From NCBI GenBank assembly GCA_028281925.1, contig JANQIX010000006.1:124001-188000 (forward strand): a stretch of 64,000 bases of DNA, in the 5' to 3' direction. Positions 39,657 through 49,037 of this stretch are shown here, piece after piece. The first letter of the stretch is position 1; the number at the start of each line of letters is the position of its first letter. The position numbers and the translations under genes are program-made. Below the pieces are notes generated by a model. The model did not search any database. It had not been told where the DNA came from and was given only the letters and a program-made list of their open reading frames with translations. The DNA comes from Alphaproteobacteria bacterium (GTDB lineage Bacteria > Pseudomonadota > Alphaproteobacteria > DSM-16000 > Inquilinaceae).

Positions 39657-40844
39657 CTATTTGGTATCGGGAATCCACTCCCTCTCCAGCGCATCCAACG
39701 TTCCGATCCCGATGGCCTCACGGATCTCCAGCATCAGCCGGTTCATGGTGAAGATGTTGTGCACGCTCACCAGGTTCAGGGCCAGCGGCTCGTGCGCCCG
39801 CACAAGGTGCTGCAGATAGGCGCGGGAGAACGTGCGGCAGGTATAGCAGGGGCAAGCCGGATCGATGGGGTCGGTGTCTTCGCGATAGCGCGCGTTGCGC
39901 AGGTTCATCCGCTCTCCAGGCGCACCCTTCACCAGCGCCCAGCCGTGCCGCGCCACGCGCGTTGGGCTGACGCAGTCGAAGCTGTCGATCCCCAGCCTGA
40001 CGCCGGCAAAGATGTCGCCAATGCCGCCGATGCCAAGCAGATGCACCGGCCTGTCCGGGTGCCAGTGGGGCGTGCAATACCCGACCACCTCGCGCATCTG
40101 ATCCTTGTCGGCTCCCAGCGAGCCGCCGACGGCCGTACCGAAGAAGGCGCGGTCGCGCGTGTATTCAGAGCACTCCTGCCGCAGCTCGGGATAGACCCCG
40201 CCCTGGATGATACCGTAGAGCGCTTGGCGGCCGTCGTCGTGCCGCGCGAAGTCCGCCAGGCAGCGGTCGCCCCAGCGCATGCTCATGGCCATGGACCGGG
40301 CCGTGTAGTCGCGGTCGACATGGAACGGTGTGCATTCGTCCAGCTGGACGATCAGATCGGCGCCCAGCTTGCGCTGGATCTCCATCGACCCTTCCGGCGA
40401 CAGGAACAGCTCCCGCCCGTCCAGATAGGATTTGAAAGTTGCGCCATCCTCAGTGATGCGGATCAGCGTCTGCGGCCGGTCCTGCCCACGTCGGCCCTTC
40501 ACTTCGTCGGCGACGGAGCCGTGGCCCATGGAGAAGATCTGGAAGCCGCCGCTATCGGTCAGCATTGGGCCATCCCAGCCCATGAAGCCGTGCAAACCGC
40601 CCAGCGCCGCCACGATGTCGGCACCCGGCTGGATCATCAGGTGATAGGTGTTGGCGAGGATGATGTCCGTGCCCGCGGCCCGGAGATCGGCGGGGCTCAC
40701 GCCCTTCACCGATGCCTTTGTGCCGCAGAACAGGAAGGCTGGCGTTTCAATCGCACCGTGCGGCGTTGTCAGGCGGCCCATCCGGGCATGGCTCGCCGGG
40801 TCGCGCCCGGTGACTTCAAAGGCGAACGGGCCAGCCTCAGCCAT
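39657..40844 (-). CDS. tgt: Queuine tRNA-ribosyltransferase
   Basis: 395 aa. It replaces G34 with preQ1 in tRNAs for Asp, Asn, His and Tyr. Nucleophile region DSGGFQIFSM, the second catalytic Asp in GIGGIGDIFAGVRLGIDSFDC, and the zinc site CPCYTC...HNIFTMNRLM are present. It overlaps the queuosine-precursor transporter gene by 8 bp, joining uptake and use of the same base. Confidence 0.95.
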   Translation of the reverse strand: MAEAGPFAFEVTGRDPASHARMGRLTTPHGAIETPAFLFCGTKASVKGVSPADLRAAGTDIILANTYHLMIQPGADIVAALGGLHGFMGWDGPMLTDSGGFQIFSMGHGSVADEVKGRRGQDRPQTLIRITEDGATFKSYLDGRELFLSPEGSMEIQRKLGADLIVQLDECTPFHVDRDYTARSMAMSMRWGDRCLADFARHDDGRQALYGIIQGGVYPELRQECSEYTRDRAFFGTAVGGSLGADKDQMREVVGYCTPHWHPDRPVHLLGIGGIGDIFAGVRLGIDSFDCVSPTRVARHGWALVKGAPGERMNLRNARYREDTDPIDPACPCYTCRTFSRAYLQHLVRAHEPLALNLVSVHNIFTMNRLMLEIREAIGIGTLDALEREWIPDTK

Positions 40845-41619
40845 CGCGCGCCGCAGGCCGGGCCATCATGCGGGCGAGATAGACGAACGGCGTGTCCAGC
40901 ACCGCCACACCGAGGCGCAGCACATAAGTCCCGAGGATATAGGTGACGATCAGCGTGCCGGCCGCCATCGGCTCATCGGCAAAGACCACCCAGGCCAGCA
41001 CGCTGAAGACGATATTGTCGATCAGCGACGAGATGCCGGTGGACAGCGTGTTGCGCAGCCACAGATAGCGGCCTTGGGTCAGCCGCCGGATCACGCCGAA
41101 CAGCCAGACATCGTGGAACTGGCTGATCAGATAGGCGGCCATGCCGGCGGCAAACAGGGCCGGCGCCGGCAGGAACAGCGTCATCATCGCGTCATTGACC
41201 GGCAGCGCCCAGGCCAGCCCCTCCCCCGCCTGGTCCGCCGTCATCGGCGCGAACCCCAGGGTCAGCAGCATCAGCACGGTCCACAGCAGATAGGCTGCGA
41301 AGCCCAGCAGCACCCCGCGGCGCGCTGCCGCCGGCCCTCTCATCTCAGACAGGATATCGGTGGCCAGATAGGTCGACGCGAACAAGACAGTGCCAAGTGG
41401 CACCGGGTCGGGGAACACCGAGAACTGAACGGGCTTCAGCACCTGGATGTTGGCGCCGATAACCGCGACAACGATGTAGACATAGGCGCCGGCTTCACCA
41501 AACAGCCGGAATAGCACCAAGAGCCCGCTAAAGCAGATGAGCAGGAGGGCTAGCCACACGGCCTCAGGCGGCCATGCGGCAAGCCAGTCGACCAGCTCAA
41601 GAGGTGAGAGGCTAAGCAC
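40837..41619 (-). CDS. Queuosine precursor transporter (YhhQ/VUT family)
   Basis: 260 aa with about seven hydrophobic helices. VUT-family motifs: FGEAGAYVYIVVAVIGANIQ, STYLATDILSE, AAYLISQFHDVWLF, RNTLSTGISSLIDNIVF. The family takes up preQ0/preQ1; overlap with tgt supports this substrate. Confidence 0.9.
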   Translation of the reverse strand: MLSLSPLELVDWLAAWPPEAVWLALLLICFSGLLVLFRLFGEAGAYVYIVVAVIGANIQVLKPVQFSVFPDPVPLGTVLFASTYLATDILSEMRGPAAARRGVLLGFAAYLLWTVLMLLTLGFAPMTADQAGEGLAWALPVNDAMMTLFLPAPALFAAGMAAYLISQFHDVWLFGVIRRLTQGRYLWLRNTLSTGISSLIDNIVFSVLAWVVFADEPMAAGTLIVTYILGTYVLRLGVAVLDTPFVYLARMMARPAARDG

Positions 41620-41688
41620 GGATGCGTAACAACCGGATTGCCTGTCCGCGGCCTAACCGGAATGGGTCCAAGACCGCGAGGGAAAGCC

Positions 41689-42000
41689 TCAGCCGGCGGC
41701 TGCGGCCTCAGCGGCGCGGGCGGCGCGAACCTTCTCGATCTGCCGCTTCAGGCGCTGCATCTCCGGCGGCAGTTCCGCATTCTTCGCCGCCAGCAGATAG
41801 CTGTCGAGGCCGCCGCGCTTGTCGACCGAGCGGATCGCCTGGACCGACAGCCTGAGGCGGATTGACCGGCCCAGCGTGTCGGAGATCAGCGAGGCCATCT
41901 GCAGATTGGGCATATAGCGCCGGCGCGTCTTGATGTTGGAGTGGCTGACATTGTTGCCGGTCAGCACGCCCTTGCCGGTAAGCTGGCACCGTCGCGCCAT
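41689..42000 (-). CDS. rpmB: 50S ribosomal protein L28
   Basis: 103 aa. [20 protein letters not shown] at the start and [13 protein letters not shown] are diagnostic of bL28. The ATG at 42000 gives the conserved start; the in-frame sequence upstream is leader. An Ala-rich tail ends the protein. Confidence 0.96.
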   Translation of the reverse strand: MARRCQLTGKGVLTGNNVSHSNIKTRRRYMPNLQMASLISDTLGRSIRLRLSVQAIRSVDKRGGLDSYLLAAKNAELPPEMQRLKRQIEKVRAARAAEAAAAG

Positions 42001-42190
42001 GATATCCGCGTCCCTACAAGCGTTAAGACAATAGAAATTCGGCTGGGCGGTCGCGCAAACCGGCCACAGCGGCGCACGGTATAGGCGACCCGGCGCGGTT
42101 GCGTCAAGCGATGCCTCGCGATTGCGCTTGCCGCGGTGGCTGAACCTGCCACCATGCTGTGCAATCGAAGTGAACGGGAGAGGTCGACCC

Positions 42191-43030
42191 ATGTCCTGCT
42201 GTGGCCGTTTCGCCGTGCTGGCCCTCATGCTCTGCGCGTTCCTGCCGTCGGCCGCGCGGGCCCAGCATTTCGGCGATGTGCGCGAGCCCGTCGCCGGCCA
42301 GTCCGAATCGATCGGCCGCTACAACGCCGGCTGCCTGCGCGGTGGCCAAGCCCTGCCGTGGGACGGCACCGGGTATCAGGTCGTGCGCCTCAATCGCCGC
42401 CGGTACTTCGGCCATCCGGACCTGGTCGACTATCTCGTCAATCTGGGCCAGCGTGTTGCGAGCGCGGGGCTTGGAACCATCATGATCGCCGATCTCGGGC
42501 AGGCCGCGGGCGGGCCGATGCGGGGTTCCAGCCACCGCAGCCACCAGTCTGGGCTCGACGCCGACGTCTGGCTGCGCCTGGGCGTGCCGCGGCTGGACAT
42601 GGGCTCGCGGGAATCGGTGGGCTCGCAACTGGTGGTCGACCGGCCCAACTGGGTCGTGGCGCACAGCCAGTGGACACCGCAGCATGCCGAACTCCTGCAT
42701 CTGGCCGGCACCGACCCCCGCGTCTCCCGCATCTTCGTGCACCCGGCCATCAAGCGGGAGCTCTGCAACATGGCCTGGCCCGACAGGTCCTGGCTGCGCG
42801 TCATCCGCCCCTGGATGGGCCATGACAGCCACTTCCATGTCCGCCTGCACTGCCCCGCCGACTCGCCGCAATGCGTGCCGCAGGATCCGGTGCCTGAGGG
42901 TGACGGATGCGGCGAGGACCTGGACATTTGGTTCCCCGATCCCAACCGGATCGACGAGCCGCTGCCGCCCTATGTGCCGCCGCCGATGCCGGAAGCTTGC
43001 GCGCAGCTCTTGAACGCCGCCCTGCAGTGA
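42191..43030 (+). CDS. mepA: Penicillin-insensitive murein endopeptidase (MepA, M74)
   Basis: 279 aa with a signal peptide (cleavage after AARA, about residue 24). It cuts D-Ala-meso-DAP cross-links in peptidoglycan. Zinc-binding motifs of the LAS/M74 fold: [12 protein letters not shown] with His and Asp, and [12 protein letters not shown] with the Hx[11 protein letters not shown] is also typical. The GTG start of the next gene overlaps its stop (GTGA). Start 42191 is chosen because it begins the signal peptide. Confidence 0.9.
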   Translation: MSCCGRFAVLALMLCAFLPSAARAQHFGDVREPVAGQSESIGRYNAGCLRGGQALPWDGTGYQVVRLNRRRYFGHPDLVDYLVNLGQRVASAGLGTIMIADLGQAAGGPMRGSSHRSHQSGLDADVWLRLGVPRLDMGSRESVGSQLVVDRPNWVVAHSQWTPQHAELLHLAGTDPRVSRIFVHPAIKRELCNMAWPDRSWLRVIRPWMGHDSHFHVRLHCPADSPQCVPQDPVPEGDGCGEDLDIWFPDPNRIDEPLPPYVPPPMPEACAQLLNAALQ

Positions 43031-43737
43031 TCCCAGCACAGACCGACGCCGACCGTCTGGCACTGGCCAAGGGCTATCCTTATGCCGTTCCGCGGCATTC
43101 CTATCTCTATGTCGACGGGCGCGCCCAGGCCATGGACACGGGCGCCATTGATGGCCGCATTGCGCTGATCGCCTCTGGCTCGAACCGATCCCCGGAGCAG
43201 CTGGCCCGCAAGTACCACGGTTGGCCCGAGGGCACGACGATCCCCGTCAGCCTGGCCCGCTTGAAGGATCACGATGTCGTCTATTCCGCGCACTTCGCTC
43301 GATACGGCGCCCTTCCGGCCAAGCTCCATCCGACATCGGGGGTTACGGCAGAGGTGCACGTCCTCTGGCTGACGGAGCCCCAGCTCGCCCGCATGCACGA
43401 AACCGAGGGGCCGGACAACTACCGCTTTGCCGAGGCCGATCCAGCGGCCCTGGAAACGGCCGAGGGCATTCGGCCGCAGACCGTCTTCACCTATCACGGC
43501 CGCCGCGGGGCCTTCGCGCCGCACGGGGTTGCCGTGCCGCTGGCGGCCGTAGAAGCAGTGGGCCGGTCCCATACGCCCCTGCCCCAGCACACTGCCTTGG
43601 CAGCAGCGCGCGACCTCTTGGAGCCTGGGGCAGCGCTCGACGATTTCATCCTGAGCATGGTGGCCGATGAGGCCCTGAGGCGCCGACGGACGGAATCACT
43701 TGCAACCCACGCTTTGCCTGCTCAGACGGTTGCCTGA
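43027..43737 (+). CDS. GGCT-like protein of unknown function
   Basis: 236 aa. IALIASGSNRSPEQLARKY resembles the substrate loop (xYGSN) of gamma-glutamylcyclotransferase-like folds, and the following LARLKDHDVVYSAHFARYGALPA fits the same fold loosely. The assignment is tentative. The GTG at 43027 within the mepA stop indicates translational coupling. Confidence 0.5.
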   Translation: MIPAQTDADRLALAKGYPYAVPRHSYLYVDGRAQAMDTGAIDGRIALIASGSNRSPEQLARKYHGWPEGTTIPVSLARLKDHDVVYSAHFARYGALPAKLHPTSGVTAEVHVLWLTEPQLARMHETEGPDNYRFAEADPAALETAEGIRPQTVFTYHGRRGAFAPHGVAVPLAAVEAVGRSHTPLPQHTALAAARDLLEPGAALDDFILSMVADEALRRRRTESLATHALPAQTVA

Positions 43738-43855
43738 AGGACTGCTGATGTCGGCCCCACCCGTCAGCCGAGAGGATGGAGGAAGATGCCTGCCCCTACC
43801 TCTCTGGGCGCCGTCCACCAACTGCGGCGCCTCCAGCCCTGCGAGGGTTTGGCGG

Positions 43856-44500
43856 CTATTTGGCCGCCTTAAGCAGCTCTGCGTATTGTTTCATCGTCTC
43901 TTCGTGAGACAGTTTCTTGCCACCCAGGTGTACGATCTGCTTGGTCGCCTGCGTGTCCAGAACCTTCATCACCTTGATGTCGGTTGGCGATGTGTCCGCG
44001 TTGAACGTGGTGAAGACAGCTTTACTAACCAAACTCCCCTCGAGGGATCTTTCCAGAGGAGCTTGGGCAAGCTGAGCAATCTCGTTCCGCGCAGTCAAGA
44101 GCTGTCCCACCGCTTGCCGAGACTTGGTCGTTGTCCATGTCCCAACGATGTAATTGCGCGTTTCCGAAGACACATTGACATACGTCTTCCTACTATTCGT
44201 TGAGATATAGTCATCGTAAACCTGCTGCATTTGGGCATCAAGACCACCCGCACTCAGACCTGCTATACTTTCAAGATTTGAATTCATGCCAGCCTTGCGC
44301 AGAAACAAGTGATGAACAGCACAAAGAAATCCGATGTTTTCCTGGTAGAGTTCTTCTGCTGCAATGTTGTATATCGGCTCCGCTAAATTCTTGTCGTAGC
44401 AGATCTCAATAAGACCGCTTTTATAGGCTTTCATCGTTGCCGTTGTATAGTAACCAAACTTTTTACCCATCTTTGTCTTTGGATACTTTACTGTAGGCAT
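43856..44500 (-). CDS. RGS-domain-like protein (unusual in bacteria)
   Basis: 214 aa. Residues 35-165 follow the nine-helix RGS (regulator of G-protein signalling) pattern of eukaryotes: NLAEPIYNIAAEELYQENIGF (by its parts NLAEP...QENIGF) matches the GL..F..FL..E.SEENI.FW block; VYDDYISTN...YVNVSSETRN matches IY..FI....KEVNLDS.TR; NEIAQLAQAPLERSLEGS matches the I..LM..DS..RFL.S block. The Gα-contacting Glu-Asn pair (54-55) and the second Asn (109) are kept. No membrane helix or signal peptide. ATG 44500 has an AGGGATGTG ribosome site. The gene is clearly AT-richer than its neighbours, implying transfer. A possible promoter is TTGTGT-17-TAAATA (44549-44521). Heterotrimeric G proteins are not known in bacteria, so the partner is unknown. 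The similarity is by eye only. Confidence 0.62.
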   Translation of the reverse strand: MPTVKYPKTKMGKKFGYYTTATMKAYKSGLIEICYDKNLAEPIYNIAAEELYQENIGFLCAVHHLFLRKAGMNSNLESIAGLSAGGLDAQMQQVYDDYISTNSRKTYVNVSSETRNYIVGTWTTTKSRQAVGQLLTARNEIAQLAQAPLERSLEGSLVSKAVFTTFNADTSPTDIKVMKVLDTQATKQIVHLGGKKLSHEETMKQYAELLKAAK

Positions 44501-45438
44501 GATCACATCCCTAGTTTCGCTATTTAATTGAAAGTGATGCTGCACACAACAAGTAATTCCATGCTGGCCGGATCCCGATCCGCGTGCCAAAGCACAGAAC
44601 ATCGATGAAGAGAGTAACCGACGCTGCCGCACGGCGACGAGAGTTGAGCGTCTCGAATTCCCTGGTCGCTGCGTCTCATGGCTGCGGAGCCGCGCTCCTT
44701 GCTCGCCACCAACGCGGCGCGATTGGATCGCCTCAGTCGGAACCAGGATAAGGCCGCATGTTGCGGACAGGGGTCTGGGAGAGCACGGTTCAATGAGGCA
44801 GGAGATACCCGGCTTCGCGGGCATGACGATTTCTGTTTATCTTCTGAATTTGTGCTTCAAATAATGCGTCGTCCTTACGAAGGTGAGGGCCTCCTCGGAA
44901 CTTGACACCGGATGTCAATCGGCGCCCATGGGGTACGCACTCTTGCAGCGATGGACCATTGCATCGATGGTGAGCTGCGAACCTCCCACACCGACGTGAT
45001 GGCCGCCCAAACAGGGAATGCCGGCTATGTCGCTTTAGGGAACTGTATGTCCTGAATCTGAGAAAATCTCCGCATCTGAAGCAAAACGAGCGTTGTTGCA
45101 GGCAGCTTATCTGACGGGATCGCCCGTAGGGATCGCCATCAAAGTTCTAACACAGACGGGCGCTTGCATCGGCGAAGGGCAGGAATTTCCGATTGTGTTC
45201 AGAGAGCTTGCATTGGATTCAGCGTGTAACACATCAATACCCAAACAGACTCCGCAATACGCGGTTCGCCCAGTTATCACGCACCATTCGACCGTTCCAG
45301 CGAAGAGCGCGTTCGTCTTTGGGTCAAATCACCTTGTGGATCGACTCTTCTACCGTATGATGGCAATATGCAATCTAAATTGTTAGCTGTGCCCGACATA
45401 CCGGACAGGCCACTCCAATCGGCTTCTAGTATGACTCC
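44501..45438. other. AT-rich gene-free stretch between the RGS-like and AraC genes
   Basis: 938 bp without a supportable gene. It holds the putative promoter of the RGS-like gene (44521-44549), repeat copy B (44802-44928) and about 500 bp of low-GC sequence. A 97-codon frame (45093-45386, TTG start) has no family features. No tRNA, transposase remnant or direct repeat was seen at its ends. Confidence 0.6.
44802..44928. repeat. Dispersed palindromic repeat, copy B
   Basis: 127 bp matching copy A (35767-35894) in the same orientation and nearly the same length: gagata-cccg...gcgggcatgacgat at one end, cttacgaaggtgagg in the middle and caccggatgtcaatcggcgccca at the other. The palindromes are degenerate here (two mismatches in the first), so it is an older or decayed copy. 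Confidence 0.7.
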
Positions 45439-46416
45439 ATGCTTTACGATTTAGACACTTATCATGACCTAGCCCGTCCCTTCTTTGGAGTGAAGCTGCT
45501 CACGCCGCGCGAAGACTTCCTAGGGGACGTCAGCATACTGACGCATGGCACCCTCACTGGATTTCAGGTCAAATTCTCCAATCAAAGACAAGACCGTAAC
45601 CCGGCGCGGATCACCGAGTTCGACACCGAATACGTACTGCTGGAGATCTATACGCGAGGCTCGTCGTACGGCATTGTCGAAGGGCAACGCACGCTCGTGA
45701 CGCCGGGGATCGTCCATATGATGGATTGGTCGCGGCACTACATGGGCGTTACGACTGATGCCGAGGGCATCGGGCTGCATATCCCGCACGCCGACATCGG
45801 CTACGATCCGTCGCGGCATCCGGCCTACGTCGCGCTTTCGACCGATTCAAGCCTCGGCTGCTTGCTCGCGATAAGTTTGGAGCTCTTGATCAAAGAGCTG
45901 CAGAGCGGCGCGTCCACGGAGGTGCCCACACTCACGTCATCGACGCTCGGGCTCATCCGCAGCGGCCTGTTAGGCGAAAGAGACTGGCATCGCGACCCCG
46001 CACAGGACCGTTCCCGCCGCGCCCTGGTCGAAAGCTATGTGCGGCGGAATCTCGACTCGTCCGATTTGGGGAGCGAACGCATTTGCCGAGATCTCGGCAT
46101 GTCGCGCGCGACGCTCTACCGCGTATTCGGCTCCGGCGGGATCGAGCAGTTCATTCGCGGCGAGCGGCTCGAGCAGTGCCTGAGCGACCTCCTCTGCAGC
46201 TCTGGAGAGCGGGGAGCCGTTCGGCGCGCAGCGGAGAGGTGGGGCTTTGACGATGCGGCGAATTTCCGCCGCAGTTTCCGCGCCCGATTTGGTTTTTCGC
46301 CGTCGGACTGCTTGCGCGGCGCTTCTCCGGCGAAGGCACCCCGCAGGGACGTCCATCCCATTCACCGCTCACTGCGCGAACGGCGGCTGAGCAAGGACGT
46401 TAACGATGCGCCGTAA
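45439..46416 (+). CDS. AraC-family transcriptional regulator
   Basis: 325 aa. An N-terminal AraC-binding-like domain (about 1-190) is followed by a C-terminal double helix-turn-helix: GSERICRDLGMSRATLYRVF (about 212-231) and AAERWGFDDAANFRRSFRARFGFSPSD (about 262-288), the second being the AraC signature. Ligand and targets unknown; it could control the neighbouring accessory genes. It follows the AT-rich patch but has normal GC itself. Confidence 0.87.
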   Translation: MLYDLDTYHDLARPFFGVKLLTPREDFLGDVSILTHGTLTGFQVKFSNQRQDRNPARITEFDTEYVLLEIYTRGSSYGIVEGQRTLVTPGIVHMMDWSRHYMGVTTDAEGIGLHIPHADIGYDPSRHPAYVALSTDSSLGCLLAISLELLIKELQSGASTEVPTLTSSTLGLIRSGLLGERDWHRDPAQDRSRRALVESYVRRNLDSSDLGSERICRDLGMSRATLYRVFGSGGIEQFIRGERLEQCLSDLLCSSGERGAVRRAAERWGFDDAANFRRSFRARFGFSPSDCLRGASPAKAPRRDVHPIHRSLRERRLSKDVNDAP

Positions 46417-46612
46417 GGCACTGACCCTACGAAGTTGGAGACGCGTAGCGTTCGTCGCCGCCTCAATGTCGGCGGCGCGCAAAAAGTTGCGCAGTCCGTG
46501 CGCTACGGCAGCCACTTCAAGGATCGGGCCTGGTTCGCGGTCGGCCTAGCAAAGGCGATGGAATCCCGACAGTGTGCCGGATTGCGGAGTTATCTTGCTG
46601 CAGTTCAAACAG

Positions 46613-47287
46613 TTAGCACCTTATCCGGAACTGCCAGATCGTTGTCTCGCGGCGATCCCTGTCTTCCAGTTCCAGCGTTGTCGGGACCGTGTACCGCGCC
46701 ACAGGCTCCAGCCCCGATTTCGGCAGATAGGCGCGGCCCGGATCGGCCAGCAGCACGATCCGGCCTGATCCCACGAGATCGCGCAGCCATGTGGCAACGC
46801 GCTCAGCCATCGGCTTTTCGTAGCAGACGTCGCCGGCAAGCACGACGTCGGTTCCTGCCAGCACGTTACCCACAAGGTCTGTGCTCGTCGTCTCGATCGC
46901 GAGACCGTTGATCTCTGCGTTCAGCCGTGCCGCCTCGGCCGCCATCGGATCGATATCCGCCAGCGTCACCACCGATGCCCCGGCCCGTTTCGCCGCCAGT
47001 CCTGCCAACCCGCAGCCTGATGCGAAATCCAGCACGCTCCGACCCGCCACGATCTCCGGCCGGTCCAGCAAGAGGCGCGCCAGCGCTTGCCCGCCAGGCC
47101 AGGCGAACGCCCAATAGGGCGGCGGCAGTCCGGTGTGCGCCAGCACCTCTTCCGTCGCCTGCCACAGTGGCGTGATCTCGGTCGCCAGATGCAGCCGGAT
47201 CTCCGGCACCAGAGGCGGTGCCGCCACAATCGTGTTCGCCCGCACGAAGGCTGCCGCCGCGTCCGGATCATCAATTTCCAATGACAT
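46613..47287 (-). CDS. Class I SAM-dependent methyltransferase (ETFB-lysine/PrmA-like)
   Basis: 224 aa. SAM-binding motif I is VLDFASGCGLAGLAAKRAG; the acidic loop LADIDPMA and the motif DVVLAGDVCYEKPMAERV fit the methyltransferase-16 group that includes protein lysine methyltransferases such as ETFBKMT. PPPYWAFAWPGGQALAR before motif I is typical of this group. ATG 47287 is preferred over a longer in-frame start that would add a Cys-rich tail. Confidence 0.82.
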   Translation of the reverse strand: MSLEIDDPDAAAAFVRANTIVAAPPLVPEIRLHLATEITPLWQATEEVLAHTGLPPPYWAFAWPGGQALARLLLDRPEIVAGRSVLDFASGCGLAGLAAKRAGASVVTLADIDPMAAEAARLNAEINGLAIETTSTDLVGNVLAGTDVVLAGDVCYEKPMAERVATWLRDLVGSGRIVLLADPGRAYLPKSGLEPVARYTVPTTLELEDRDRRETTIWQFRIRC

Positions 47288-47358
47288 GGTGGAAACGCTA
47301 GCCGAATAGCAGCACCCTGGCGACGGCGTTACGGCCGCAACCACCGGAGAGCATCCGC

Positions 47359-47754
47359 ATGTCGGGACAAGAGAAAGACGCAACCTTCACCTGGAACGAG
47401 TTGGCCACCAGGGACACGGCCAAGGCTGGTGCGTTCTTCAGCGAGCTTCTTGGCTGGACGATCGAGACCGTGGATATGCCGCAAGGCCCCTACACGATCT
47501 TCAAGAAGGGGGAGACGATGACCGGCGGCATGATGGATATGGCGCAATATGGAGCGCCGGAAAGCATGCCGCCCCATTGGCTGTCCTATATTCAGGTGCC
47601 GGATGTCGACGCCAGTGCGGCCAAGGTGGCCGAGCTTGGCGGCACTGTCGCCGTGCCGCCGACGGACATCCCCAATGTCGGGCGCTTCTGCGTGATCGCG
47701 GACCCTGCCGGCGCCTATGTCGCCCTGATGACCATGGCGCAGAACGACTGTTAG
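47359..47754 (+). CDS. VOC-family (glyoxalase-like) protein
   Basis: 131 aa. A two-module beta-alpha-beta-beta-beta fold is evident: FTWNELATRDTAKAGAFFSELLGW, then WLSYIQVPDVDASAAKVAELGG and IADPAGAYVALM. Similar proteins bind small hydrophobic ligands or act on antibiotics and aldehydes; the substrate is not predictable. It is divergent from the methyltransferase gene. Confidence 0.85.
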   Translation: MSGQEKDATFTWNELATRDTAKAGAFFSELLGWTIETVDMPQGPYTIFKKGETMTGGMMDMAQYGAPESMPPHWLSYIQVPDVDASAAKVAELGGTVAVPPTDIPNVGRFCVIADPAGAYVALMTMAQNDC

Positions 47755-47856
47755 CGTCGCACGGGCCGCCGCCGGCAACCCGGCTGCGGCCCCTCCTTCC
47801 CATAGGAGTGAAGATCGCGTGAGAGCGTCGGCATGCGCCAACGCAGCGGAGTATGC

Positions 47857-48891
47857 ATGAAGGTCGTTTTTTCCGAGAAGCAGCGTGCCCATCATCCGAA
47901 GCACTTTCTCGTCACCGGCGTTGCGCGCGAGAGCCCAGAGGTGCCGGCCCGCATCGACGCCTTGCTGTCCGGCGTCCGGAACCTTGATCTCGAAGTCGTC
48001 TCCCCTCCCGATCTCGGCCGCAGCCCCGCAGCGGCGGTGCACACGCCGGAATATCTGGAGTTCCTGGAGCACATCCACGAACGCTGGAACGCCCTGGAGG
48101 GGTCAGGCGCAGAGGTTGTGCCCAATGTGCACCCGAGGGCCCGCGCAGGCCGCTATCCCGCGTCGCCCGTGGGCCAAGCCGGTTATCATCAAGCGGACAT
48201 GGCGTGCCCCATCTCGGCCGAGACCTGGGGTGCCGCCCTTGCGGCCACCCACACGGCCACCCATGCAGCCGATCTGCTGCGTGCTTCGGGCGAGCCCGTC
48301 TATGCCCTTTGCCGCCCGCCGGGCCATCACGCCTTTGCCGACATGGCCGGCGGGTTCTGCTTCCTGAACAACGCCGCCATCGCTGCAGAGCGGCTGCGCC
48401 GCTGGTGTCGCCGCGTGGCTATCTTGGATGTCGACGTGCACCACGGCAACGGCACCCAGGGCATCTTCTACGATCGGGCAGACGTCCTGACGGTGTCGCT
48501 GCATGCCGACCCCTCCGGCTTTTACCCCTTCTTCTGGGGCCACGCGGACGAGCGGGGTGAGGCCGCGGGGCTCGGCTACAACCTGAACCTGCCGCTGCCC
48601 AGGGGCACGCGGGACGATGCCTATCTGCGGGCATTGGACGAGGCGTTACGCCGGATCCGATCCTTCGCCCCCCACGCGATAGTGCTGGCTTTGGGCCTGG
48701 ACACCTATGAAGGGGATCCGTTCGTTGGAATGGGCATCTCGACGCCGGGGTTCGGCCGTATCGCCTCCGCCATCCACGCGCTTGGCCTGCCTACGCTGAT
48801 CGTGCAGGAAGGCGGCTATCTCTCCGAGGCTCTCGGCAGAAACCTTGCCAGCTTTCTCGGCGGGTTCCTGGGCCGCGGCGACGCATCCTGA
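47857..48891 (+). CDS. Histone-deacetylase-family amidohydrolase (acetylpolyamine hydrolase-like)
   Basis: 344 aa. Zinc amidohydrolase of the HDAC/AphA/AcuC superfamily. Catalytic His pair and active-site Gly in RPPGHHAFADMAGGFCFLNN, zinc ligands Asp and His in ILDVDVHHGNGTQG, the third ligand Asp in LALGLDTYEGDPF and the transition-state Tyr in EGGYLSEALG are all there. Bacterial members remove acetyl groups from polyamines or small amides. ATG 47857 is chosen over one 24 bp upstream. Given the opine/amine genes downstream, an acetylated amine substrate is plausible. Confidence 0.88.
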   Translation: MKVVFSEKQRAHHPKHFLVTGVARESPEVPARIDALLSGVRNLDLEVVSPPDLGRSPAAAVHTPEYLEFLEHIHERWNALEGSGAEVVPNVHPRARAGRYPASPVGQAGYHQADMACPISAETWGAALAATHTATHAADLLRASGEPVYALCRPPGHHAFADMAGGFCFLNNAAIAAERLRRWCRRVAILDVDVHHGNGTQGIFYDRADVLTVSLHADPSGFYPFFWGHADERGEAAGLGYNLNLPLPRGTRDDAYLRALDEALRRIRSFAPHAIVLALGLDTYEGDPFVGMGISTPGFGRIASAIHALGLPTLIVQEGGYLSEALGRNLASFLGGFLGRGDAS

Positions 48892-49037
48892 CGACCGTCC
48901 GCCATCGGACCGACGCCTTCCATGCGTCTGCGCGGCGATGGCTTGACGGTTTCTAAAGGTCGAGCGAAACAAACTGACCCTCGCCGGCGGTCCTTCTCTG
49001 CCGGCTCACCTCGAGACATGCGACGAACGAGGCGGTG

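Noticed and set aside
44501-44824. In-frame upstream extension of the RGS-like gene (to 322 aa)
   Set aside because: The extension crosses the putative promoter and ribosome site, differs in composition and ends in repeat copy B; the ATG at 44500 has a good ribosome site.
45093-45386. 97-codon frame in the AT-rich gap
   Set aside because: TTG start, no ribosome site, no domain, low-complexity composition; open by chance in low-GC DNA.
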